Shown: one piece after another, positions 52,938 to 60,478 of the stretch
How the letters are laid out: every line of letters begins with the position of its first letter
How positions within the stretch are numbered: the first letter of the stretch is position 1
DNA from: Helicobacter canadensis MIT 98-5491
GTDB taxonomy: Bacteria; Campylobacterota; Campylobacteria; Campylobacterales; Helicobacteraceae
Direction: 5' to 3'
NCBI RefSeq assembly: GCF_000162575.1
Contig: NZ_CM000776.2
Span: forward strand, 1,469,900 to 1,533,899
DNA: 64,000 nt
Position numbers and translations under genes: made by a program
The notes under the pieces: model-generated
The model's database searches: none
Told to the model about the DNA's origin: nothing
What the model saw: only the letters and a program-made list of their open reading frames with translations

Positions 52938-52987
52938 TAAAGCCAAAAAGTAATTTTATAATATTTTTAAAATTTTAGTGCTTTTCT

Positions 52988-53019
52988 CTTGACTTAGAGT
53001 AACTCTCATCTTTTATAAT
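52988..53019 (+). promoter_or_regulatory. Second MerR-type promoter upstream of the secreted hydrolase
   Basis: TTGACT (52989-52994) and TATAAT (53014-53019) with a 19-bp spacer, sharing all but one of the aligned 32 positions with the promoter at 51965. The central dyad is AGAGT-A-ACTCT. The start codon at 53122 is about 100 bp downstream, the same layout as the first copy. Confidence 0.75.
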
Positions 53020-53121
53020 ACTTTTTTAGAATCTAAAAAATATTGAAAATGCATTTTTTAGCACAAACTTTGTTGTATAGATTCTGTCATTTTATTTTGC
53101 AAGTTTATTTTGGAGGTTTAT

Positions 53122-54174
53122 ATGAATCGCCTATTCTTTAAAACATTTCTTTTAGGAATACTTTCAATCTTAGGAGGTGCAACTATGGCACAAGCAAACA
53201 CACAAACACAATGGGATAAAACCTTTCCCAAAAGCAATAATGTAGAAATACAAAAGGTTACTTTCAAAAATCGCTATGGTATTACTTTAGTTGGAGATCT
53301 CTATATACCTAAAAATATATCAAAAGATGCAAAACTTCCTGCCATTGCAATTAGTGGTCCATTTGGAGCAGTCAAAGAACAAGCTTCTGGATTATATGCA
53401 CAAACCTTAAGCGAACAAGGCTTTATTACTTTGGCATTTGATCCGTCTTTTACAGGCGAAAGTGCTCTAGAAAACAAAAACTTACCTCAAAATGTCGCTT
53501 CACCTGATATTAATACAGAAGATTTTAGTGCTGCTGTGGATTTTCTATCTAACTATTCAAAAGTGGATTCTAACAAAATAGGTATTTTAGGAATCTGTGG
53601 CTTTGGTGGATTTGCCCTTAATGCCGCAGCTATAGATACACGAATCAAAGCAACAGTAACTTCTACAATGTATGATATGACAAGAGTCAATGCAAAAGGC
53701 TATAATGACTCAATAGATGCAAAAGCAAGACTAGAACTCAAAAGATCGCTTAATGAACAACGCACAAAAGATTTCAAAAACAACACTTATGCAAAAGCAA
53801 TAGGTTTGCCTGAAAAATTAAATGGAGATGAACCGCAATTCATTCAAGATTATTATAACTATTATAAAAATAAAGAAAGAGGTTTCCACCCTCGTTCCAT
53901 TAATTCAAATGGCAATTGGAATCTCACTTCCTCACTTTCCCTTATTAATATGCCCATTTTAGCATATAGCGATGAGATTAATACCCCTGTATTAATGATT
54001 CACGGCGATAGAGCTCATAGCAGATATTTCACTGAAGATGCATTCAAAAAACTCAAAGGAGACAATAAGGAACTAATGATTATTAAAGATGCTAATCATG
54101 TTGATTTATATGACAATCTAGACAAAATCCCTTTTGCTAAAATCACAGAATTTTTTAAAGAGAATTTGCAGTGA
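53122..54174 (+). CDS. Secreted alpha/beta hydrolase with putative cysteine nucleophile
   Basis: 350 residues from ATG 53122 (GGAGG upstream). The N-terminus has a signal peptide ending around MAQA, so it is periplasmic. The hydrolase core shows an oxyanion-type GPFGAVKEQ, then nucleophile elbow GICGFGGF, where the nucleophile position is Cys rather than Ser as in dienelactone hydrolases, then PVLMIHGDRAHSRY (acid) and DANHVDLYD (His). A family of this type occurs near aldo/keto reductases in other bacteria, which fits here. Substrate unknown. The cyclophilin-like gene overlaps its stop. Confidence 0.87.
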   Translation: MNRLFFKTFLLGILSILGGATMAQANTQTQWDKTFPKSNNVEIQKVTFKNRYGITLVGDLYIPKNISKDAKLPAIAISGPFGAVKEQASGLYAQTLSEQGFITLAFDPSFTGESALENKNLPQNVASPDINTEDFSAAVDFLSNYSKVDSNKIGILGICGFGGFALNAAAIDTRIKATVTSTMYDMTRVNAKGYNDSIDAKARLELKRSLNEQRTKDFKNNTYAKAIGLPEKLNGDEPQFIQDYYNYYKNKERGFHPRSINSNGNWNLTSSLSLINMPILAYSDEINTPVLMIHGDRAHSRYFTEDAFKKLKGDNKELMIIKDANHVDLYDNLDKIPFAKITEFFKENLQ

Positions 54175-54641
54175 GATTAGTGAGATTTGGGTATCTTTTT
54201 GGAATATTATGTCTTTGTTTTGTCTATGCTGATTCTACCTATATTCAAGGAAACAAAATGATGATTACAATGGAAATTATCAATGAGACTAAACAAAAAG
54301 AGAAAACTTTATACATTGAATTAGAAGAAAATGTCGCTTCAAAGGAATTCATTAAACAACTTCCTTTGGAGTTAGAATTTAGCGATTACGCAAACAAAGA
54401 AAAGGTAGCTCATTTACCATACAACCTAAGTGTTAAAAATACGCCAAATTATAATCCACAAATTGGAGATTTTTTCTACTTTTCTCCATGGGGAAACATC
54501 GGGATTTTTTATGGCAAACAACCACCCTTTAATGGTTTAGTCTATCTTGGCAAGATTTTACAATCTAACTTGGGAGAAAATGAAATAGAAACTTTAAGAG
54601 AAATAAAGCAAGATTTCAAAGCAATCCTCAAAGCAAAATAA
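54171..54641 (+). CDS. Cyclophilin-like fold protein
   Basis: 156 residues from GTG 54171, overlapping the hydrolase stop by 4 bp (GTGA). The first ~20 residues (VRFGYLFGILCLCFVYAD) look like a signal peptide. The mature domain includes LPLELEFSDYANKEKVAHLP and IGDFFYFSPWGNIGIFYGKQPP, the marks of the cyclophilin-like family (COG2164 type), which is not known to be an active prolyl isomerase. Its coupling to the secreted hydrolase suggests shared work in the periplasm. Confidence 0.8.
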   Translation: MRLVRFGYLFGILCLCFVYADSTYIQGNKMMITMEIINETKQKEKTLYIELEENVASKEFIKQLPLELEFSDYANKEKVAHLPYNLSVKNTPNYNPQIGDFFYFSPWGNIGIFYGKQPPFNGLVYLGKILQSNLGENEIETLREIKQDFKAILKAK

Positions 54642-54644
54642 TGC

Positions 54645-55151
54645 TCATTGATTGCTTTGTTGATTCTTAAAATGCTTCAATGATAATTCTTTAATTTTTT
54701 GAAAAATTTCATCAAAATCCACACCATAAGCCCTACAATCACCAATAGTTGTAAAAAAATTTGTATCCCCAACATAACGCGGCAACAAATGCAAATGAAT
54801 ATGCTCTGGAATCCCTGCTCCACCTGCTTGCTCTAAATTCATACCCAAATTAATTCCTTTAGCGCCAAATTCTTTAAGCAAACTAATCCCTTTCCTTGCA
54901 CATTTTTGCAAATTTAACCACAAATCTTCTTCCAAAAATTCGGGCGAATGCGTGTGGAAATGTGGAACAATCAAAAAATGTCCAGGAGTATAAGGAAATT
55001 TATTCATCACACAAAATAAACTCTCATCCCGATAAAAAACGCGATTCTGCAAATCCAAATGAGGAGCTTGAGAAATGTTACAAAAAATGCAACCTTCCTT
55101 TTGCCTTTCCTTAAAATATCCACTCCGCCAAGGTGCGTATAAATGCTCCAT
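54645..55151 (-). CDS. HIT family hydrolase/phosphorylase
   Basis: 168 residues. The histidine triad is HIHLHLLPR near residue 118; CIFCNI at the N-terminus is a zinc-site-like motif. The longer C-terminus is like Ap4A phosphorylase-type HIT proteins. It would cleave nucleotide phosphoanhydrides; the substrate is unknown. Gene order ddl-hydrolase-murF-HIT matches H. pylori HP0738-HP0741 as I recall it. Confidence 0.9.
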   Translation of the reverse strand: MEHLYAPWRSGYFKERQKEGCIFCNISQAPHLDLQNRVFYRDESLFCVMNKFPYTPGHFLIVPHFHTHSPEFLEEDLWLNLQKCARKGISLLKEFGAKGINLGMNLEQAGGAGIPEHIHLHLLPRYVGDTNFFTTIGDCRAYGVDFDEIFQKIKELSLKHFKNQQSNQ

Positions 55152-55159
55152 TATTTCCC

Positions 55160-56617
55160 CTAGATATAACTTGGTGCATCATTAGCAAAAAGAATTAAAT
55201 CTCCTGCCATAGTTGCGGATTTTAAAATATTTTCCATATTTTTTTTATCTTTTAAAATAATTTTTTGCGGCTTATGAATATGTTCTTTTAATAATTTAGA
55301 ATTTAATTCCCCTGTGATAATTGCTATATCAAACACTCTATCAATGGCTTCTGCTAAAGCAATATTAGCCTCCTTAGAACTCTCCACCAAACCTGGGGTA
55401 ACAATAACCTTTCTGCCATCATACAAAGAAGAAAGTCTAATGGCTTCTAACATTCCATCTAAATTTCCATTATAACTATCATCTAAAATCACTTTATCAT
55501 TTACCATAATCTTACTTAAGCGATGACTAACCCCTTCCATTCGGCAAACCTGCTTAATGATTCTTTCACTTGAGATTCCAAAATCCTTTGCTACCTGAAT
55601 AGCTGCACTAATATTAGCAACATTAAAAGCACCTAAAATTTTAGTCTCAAAATCCATTTTTTCACCATTATAAGTCAAAGAAAAGCTAGTCCCATTCAAA
55701 CTCGTATCGACACTAGAAACATTTTGTGGAAACCAAATCATATTACCATAAAAATTTTGTGGTGGTGTATTATCCTTATAATTATAAACTTTTTGTAAAT
55801 TAGGGCTTTGAAGAATTTCATATTTTGCTTTATAAATATTATCTAAACTTTTAAAATACTCAATATGTGCTGGACCAATTTTGCCTATCACTGCAATTTG
55901 CGGCTTGATTAGCTCTACAATTTCTTTAATATCGCCAATTCTTCTTGCTCCTGCTTCTACAATATAAATATCTGTCAAAGATGAAAGATTTTGATTAATA
56001 TCAGCAATAATCCCTGTTAGCGTATTAACACTTCTTGGAGTGGCATACACTTTAAATTCATCTTGCAAAACCTGCACCAAAAAATTCTTTAAACTTGTCT
56101 TACCATAACTACCTGTAACGGCAATAATAGTAAGGTTTGGCATACTTTTTAAAGTCTCTATTGCAATCTTTTTATAACGACTAAGTAAAATTCCCTCTAC
56201 TAAAGAGGATAAAAACACAGAAATAACTAAAGGCAAAAGATACACCACACGCATTAAAGAAGAAGATTCCTCCCCAAAAAGTAGCAACTCATTAAAAAGG
56301 ATAAAAATCAAATAAAGACCAAAAAAGCGTGAAACTCTTCCTGTTAATACTAACCCCTTACTTAAGCGCAAAGCCCAAATAATCAATGCAAAAATATATA
56401 AATAAAAGCCAAAATAAAAATAAATATTTTCTGGAATAAAAACAAAATAAAGCACTGGGACTAAAAAATAGAAAAAATGCCATCGTTGTTTATGATGTTT
56501 AAACAAAACTCGCGAAAGCCTATAGTGATACCATTGGAGATTAATAATCACATAATATCCAAGCGCGATAAGAAAAATCCACCGACTCATCATCATAAAA
56601 ACATCAATATTCTGCAA
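55160..56617 (-). CDS. murF: MurF with N-terminal membrane domain
   Basis: 485 residues. The first ~150 are strongly hydrophobic with about five to six membrane segments. The Mur ligase part begins near residue 160 with the P-loop IIAVTGSYGKTSLKNF, then a central ATPase (GAFNVANISAA) and a ligase domain with DDSYNGNLDGM. It adds D-Ala-D-Ala to UDP-MurNAc-tripeptide. Membrane tethering of MurF is uncommon but is seen in Campylobacterota homologues. It lies between a hydrolase gene and HIT. Confidence 0.9.
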   Translation of the reverse strand: MQNIDVFMMMSRWIFLIALGYYVIINLQWYHYRLSRVLFKHHKQRWHFFYFLVPVLYFVFIPENIYFYFGFYLYIFALIIWALRLSKGLVLTGRVSRFFGLYLIFILFNELLLFGEESSSLMRVVYLLPLVISVFLSSLVEGILLSRYKKIAIETLKSMPNLTIIAVTGSYGKTSLKNFLVQVLQDEFKVYATPRSVNTLTGIIADINQNLSSLTDIYIVEAGARRIGDIKEIVELIKPQIAVIGKIGPAHIEYFKSLDNIYKAKYEILQSPNLQKVYNYKDNTPPQNFYGNMIWFPQNVSSVDTSLNGTSFSLTYNGEKMDFETKILGAFNVANISAAIQVAKDFGISSERIIKQVCRMEGVSHRLSKIMVNDKVILDDSYNGNLDGMLEAIRLSSLYDGRKVIVTPGLVESSKEANIALAEAIDRVFDIAIITGELNSKLLKEHIHKPQKIILKDKKNMENILKSATMAGDLILFANDAPSYI

Positions 56618-56675
56618 AAATAATCCTTACTTTATGAAATTTTACAATTTTAACAAAATAAAAATAAATAAGTTC

Positions 56676-57410
56676 TCAAATTGATTTTGCTTTAAAATAA
56701 AGTTCCTCAATTTTTTTAGCTTGTTTTAAGAAAAAATAATGGTCTCCTTCCAAAGGAAAGAAATATGATTTTTTTATTAAGCTATGGATTTTTTCTCCAC
56801 AATCTAAAGGGGTAATACTATCTTCTTTACCCCAAAAAATAAAAGCTTGATTCTTAAAGTTCTCAAAAATTCCACTAAAATCCTCATCCACAACTTTTTT
56901 AAAAGTTTCATACATCACTTGACTCATCCCTGACACATCACGCGATCGTAAAATTTGACTAAACATTTGACCTAAAGCGGGAGAAATCTGATTTAATTTC
57001 TTGCTTAGTGCAATTTTCATTCGCACCTTTAGTTTTTTTTTCTTTAAGATTCCTGCACTACTTAATAAAATCAATTCTTTTGGGTTTAACAAAGTCGCAA
57101 CTTTTCCCCCAAAACTATGCCCAACTATACTAAATTCCTCTATTTTTATTTCGTTTAATAAAATGCTTAAAATTGCCGCATAATCTCTTGTATCCAAACT
57201 AAATGGAGGATTCTTTGATTTTCCAAATCCAGGCATATCAATATATAAATGGCGAAATTCTTTAAAGCTCTCAGAAAAAACTTGCTTCATTAAAGCTTTA
57301 TTAGATCCCCATCCATGCAAAAAGATCAAAGTTTTTGATAAATGAAAATTTACAATTTCAAAAGAAATATCAAAGTTTTGATTCTTGTAAAGAATGCTTT
57401 TTTGTGCCAC
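56676..57410 (-). CDS. Alpha/beta hydrolase (HP0739-like)
   Basis: 244 residues. Motifs: oxyanion HGWGSNKAL, nucleophile elbow VGHSFGGKVA (Ser at the canonical Gly-x-Ser-x-Gly), acid in FWGKEDSIT and His in EGDHYFF. Substrate unknown. Its start overlaps the ddl stop by one base, so it sits in the ddl-murF cell-wall unit, though no cell-wall role has been shown. Confidence 0.88.
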   Translation of the reverse strand: MAQKSILYKNQNFDISFEIVNFHLSKTLIFLHGWGSNKALMKQVFSESFKEFRHLYIDMPGFGKSKNPPFSLDTRDYAAILSILLNEIKIEEFSIVGHSFGGKVATLLNPKELILLSSAGILKKKKLKVRMKIALSKKLNQISPALGQMFSQILRSRDVSGMSQVMYETFKKVVDEDFSGIFENFKNQAFIFWGKEDSITPLDCGEKIHSLIKKSYFFPLEGDHYFFLKQAKKIEELYFKAKSI

Positions 57411-58447
57411 TATTTACCCTTTGCAAATTGAATCTTATGCAAAAACTCATAAGCAACTTTAATTTCTCTTGGCTTGGGCAAATTTCTACTTAATTCCTCT
57501 AAAGCATTTCTAAAATCCACAAAAAGATAGTTCGCTAAACTTCCAGGAATCGGATTAATCTCATTAAGATAACATTGATTCTCTTTAACAAAAAAATCGC
57601 AGCGTATTAATGCACCATCAAACAAATTTCCATAAATCTTGGTAAAATTTTCTTGCAAAGTCTGTTTTAATGATTCTGAAATCTCTGCTTCTTTGGCACT
57701 TTCTGTACGTGAAAAATCCAAATATTTCTTTTCAAAATCCAAAAATTCTTTTTTTTGTGGCTCTTCAATAAAAGAAAAATGCATTCCTTCTTTACTTTTA
57801 TAACCCGCAATATTATATTCTTTGATGCCGCTAACAAAAGGCTCTATAATTGCCTTATCATCATATTCAAAAGCCTCTTGTATCGCATATTCCAATTCTT
57901 TTTCCTCATAAACAACAGAAATACCTATGGAGCTTCCAAGTCTTGCAGGTTTCACAATAAGCGGAAAAGGCAAGGTAACCTTAGGGATAGAATCTTTATG
58001 CACCATTTGATAATCCAAACTTAAAACCCCGCATTCTTTAGCCAGCATTTTAGTAAGCTCTTTATCAAAGCTTAAAACACACGCTGGATTCCTAGGACCA
58101 ATATAATTAATTCCATAAAAATCAAGCAAAGAAGCTACTCTGCCATCTTCACCATCAGCGCCGTGAATCAAATTTACTACAATAGGCAAAGGAAGTTTTT
58201 TTTCACCCCATAATGTTTTTTGATAAAATCCTCCATTTTTAGGGTAGATTCTTGTTGCCTTTAAATATGCTTTTGTGCTAAAAAACTTCGATTGCATCTT
58301 ATCTTTTGGTATCAAATAAAAAGTATGCGTATCATCTAAAAAAATAAAATATTCCACATTACCTAAAAGCTTTTTTAAAGCAATCGCACTTACAATGCTA
58401 ATTTCGTGTTCATAAGAGCTTCCACCAAATAAAAAACAAAAATTCAA
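57410..58447 (-). CDS. ddl: D-alanine-D-alanine ligase
   Basis: 345 residues with ATP-grasp motifs: GGSSYEHEISIVSA at the N-terminus, HGADGEDGRVASLLD, PARLGSSIG, and NEINPIPG near the C-terminus. It makes the D-Ala-D-Ala used by MurF. Alr is encoded next, upstream on the same strand, giving a short D-alanine cassette. The gap to alr is 65 bp. Confidence 0.96.
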   Translation of the reverse strand: MNFCFLFGGSSYEHEISIVSAIALKKLLGNVEYFIFLDDTHTFYLIPKDKMQSKFFSTKAYLKATRIYPKNGGFYQKTLWGEKKLPLPIVVNLIHGADGEDGRVASLLDFYGINYIGPRNPACVLSFDKELTKMLAKECGVLSLDYQMVHKDSIPKVTLPFPLIVKPARLGSSIGISVVYEEKELEYAIQEAFEYDDKAIIEPFVSGIKEYNIAGYKSKEGMHFSFIEEPQKKEFLDFEKKYLDFSRTESAKEAEISESLKQTLQENFTKIYGNLFDGALIRCDFFVKENQCYLNEINPIPGSLANYLFVDFRNALEELSRNLPKPREIKVAYEFLHKIQFAKGK

Positions 58448-58512
58448 AATCCTATCCTTATACCGCTAAATTTTTATAAAATCATACCAAAATTTTAATA
58501 TTCCCACCAATC

Positions 58513-59589
58513 TCAAACAATCTTTTTGGGAATTGTTGGTTGCAAATGCACTAAAATTTCATAAGGGATTGTGCCAAAAGCCTCTGCCCAAGGATTCGCA
58601 TCTTCAATAATACACAATTCCTCTCTATCCCCTTGGATACTCAAGCAATCCATAGAAGATCTTGGATAAATTTTAAATCCTTCTTTTGTTTTTAATTCCA
58701 TTCCTTCCCTTAGCCTAAAAAGACCATCACCATAACCCACATCATAGCTAGAAACTAGAGTATCTTCTTTTGTTTCTGAAACACCACCATATCCAATTCT
58801 ACTACCTTTTTTCAAAAAATAAGTGCTAATTTTTCTAGCCCACAAAGAGGCAATAGGCTTTACATTCAATCCGCAAAATCTAATATCTTGGCATAAATAG
58901 CCATAAAAAGCAATCCCTATTCGAAACAAATCATCTTGCAACTCTAAAGGCAAGCTTTCATTATATCTAACTGCCCTCAAAGCACCCGAAGAAGAAAAAA
59001 AGTGGAAACGCGGCTTTTTAAAGGAATATTGATTGCACAATTCTAAAACCTTTTTTTTAACCATTAAAAATTCATTATTTTGCGTATAAAACTCACTACC
59101 AAAATCATCTCCAAAACCATTATGACTAAAAACACCAATTAATTCTAATTCCCTTTTATTAATAATTTCAAATGCCTCTTGTAGTTGTTGCGCTTGAATT
59201 CCATTGCGATTCATTCCAGAATTAATCTCTAATTCGATTTTAGTTTGTTTAGGATAAAGCTTCAAGGCTTCTAAACTAGCAACACAAAAATAAATATTAT
59301 CTTGTTTTAGACATTGTTGCAAAGCTTCTTTATCTTCCAGACTTTGAGGATAAAGTATTGTAATATGCCGAAACATTGCAGCAATCTCTAAGGCTTCTTT
59401 GGTATTTTTTACAAAACAAGTAGTAATTTTAGCTTCTTTTGCAAGTTGTGCCATCTCTTTTAAACCATGCCCATAAGCATTATCTTTTAAGACAATTGCA
59501 ATTTTATGAATGTTTTCTTGCCCTATAAATTGAGCGATCTGATGATAATTAGAAAAAAAATGTTGGGAGTTAATTTGTAAATATGCCAT
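58513..59589 (-). CDS. alr: Alanine racemase
   Basis: 358 residues. The PLP lysine is in VLKDNAYGHGL at about residue 34, and the catalytic tyrosine of the C-terminal domain is in RIGYGGVSE. The substrate-binding MDCLSIQGD region is present. It interconverts L- and D-alanine, supplying Ddl. It lies between cytochrome c-553 and ddl on the minus strand. Confidence 0.94.
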   Translation of the reverse strand: MAYLQINSQHFFSNYHQIAQFIGQENIHKIAIVLKDNAYGHGLKEMAQLAKEAKITTCFVKNTKEALEIAAMFRHITILYPQSLEDKEALQQCLKQDNIYFCVASLEALKLYPKQTKIELEINSGMNRNGIQAQQLQEAFEIINKRELELIGVFSHNGFGDDFGSEFYTQNNEFLMVKKKVLELCNQYSFKKPRFHFFSSSGALRAVRYNESLPLELQDDLFRIGIAFYGYLCQDIRFCGLNVKPIASLWARKISTYFLKKGSRIGYGGVSETKEDTLVSSYDVGYGDGLFRLREGMELKTKEGFKIYPRSSMDCLSIQGDREELCIIEDANPWAEAFGTIPYEILVHLQPTIPKKIV

Positions 59590-59620
59590 ATCTTACTCCC
59601 CAATAAAGGGGAAATTAGAT

Positions 59621-59935
59621 TTAGTTTTTTGGAAGTTTTGAAATATAGTCTGCTACTGCATCAATATCTGCATCTGTGAATTTGAAGTTTTTCATATTAG
59701 CATACATAATTTGCTTAGCACCACCATTATCAGCAGTTCCAGCAGCATAGCCCTTTAATTGCGTAACAAGCTCAGCTTTATCCATACCGCCGATTTTTAC
59801 ATTACCTTTGCTTCCAGGTGCTACTCTTTCTCCATTCATACCATGACAAGCGATACATTTTTTATAAAGTGTCGCACCATCAGCTGCCATTAAACAGCCT
59901 GTTGCCAATACAAGACTTAATAAAATCTTTTTCAT
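59621..59935 (-). CDS. Periplasmic cytochrome c-553
   Basis: 104 residues from ATG 59935, served by GGAGT; an earlier in-frame ATG at 59950 overlaps that site. The signal peptide is MKKILLSLVLATGCLMA. The heme-binding CIACH lies at residues 27-31 and a Met ligand candidate is in QIMYANMKNF. It carries electrons from the bc1 complex to the terminal oxidase. Upstream (59936-60134) is A/T rich with no other gene. Confidence 0.93.
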   Translation of the reverse strand: MKKILLSLVLATGCLMAADGATLYKKCIACHGMNGERVAPGSKGNVKIGGMDKAELVTQLKGYAAGTADNGGAKQIMYANMKNFKFTDADIDAVADYISKLPKN

Positions 59936-60134
59936 AATCTTACTCCTCATATATCAAAAATTACTTTGCAATCATATCCTTTTTTCATAAAATGAATATA
60001 AAATTTGCAATTTAATCATTTCATTTTACAATAAATTGACTAGAATTTTACTAGAATTTTAAAAGAAATATTGCAACTTCAAAAAATTAAATATTGTATT
60101 CAAAAATAAAAAAACATAAAAGAAGAAAATGAAG

Positions 60135-60210
60135 TGGTGGCTTGAGGCGGAATCGAACCACCGACACGGAGATTTTCAGTCTCCTGCTCTACCGACTGAG
60201 CTATCAAGCC
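60135..60210 (-). tRNA. tRNA-Phe (anticodon GAA)
   Basis: A 76-nt minus-strand cloverleaf: acceptor GGCTTGA pairs with TCAAGCC, followed by A and CCA, D-arm GCTC/GAGC, anticodon loop CTGAAAA with GAA, and T arm with GGTTCGATTCC. It is flanked by A/T-rich DNA. Confidence 0.97.
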
Positions 60211-60298
60211 TTTTAAGAAAGGGAATTATATAATTTTTTATTTAATTTTTGCTTAAAAGAAAGCCTAAAGCCTTTAAAAAATCCAAAATAATATAAAA

Positions 60299-60324
60299 TA
60301 CACCAAGCATCAACGCTTAGTGTA
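60299..60324 (-). terminator. Terminator of the ileS-small protein unit
   Basis: On the minus strand TACACTAAGC pairs with GCTTGGTGTA (10 bp, one U-G pair) around a 6-nt loop, followed by a T-rich tail. It lies 29 bp after the small membrane protein stop. Confidence 0.7.
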
Positions 60325-60352
60325 TCCGCGCTTACAATATTTTTGTGTTTTT

Positions 60353-60478
60353 TTAATGCTTTGACTTCTGCTTTAAAATCCTATACCCAAGCCACATCAA
60401 AAAGACAACAACAAAAATACTAATCCAAGTCTCATCTAGCCCAACAGGCTTACTCAAATCAAAAAAATCTTCAAACAT
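60353..60478 (-). CDS. 41-residue membrane protein coupled to ileS
   Basis: This frame reads MFEDFFDLSKPVGLDETWIS followed by one hydrophobic segment (IFVVVFLMWLGYRIL, about 21-35) and a Lys-rich end. Its ATG overlaps the ileS stop by one base (TAATG), so translation is coupled. The acidic N-terminus, a single membrane helix and a basic C-terminus suggest a real small bitopic protein. A terminator follows it. I recognise no family; function is unknown. Confidence 0.6.
   Translation of the reverse strand: MFEDFFDLSKPVGLDETWISIFVVVFLMWLGYRILKQKSKH

Noticed and set aside
51965-53019. The two 32-bp promoter copies as attachment sites of a small mobile element
   Set aside because: Both copies have intact -35 and -10 elements at the same distance from a gene start and no recombinase is present, so paired regulation is the simpler reading.
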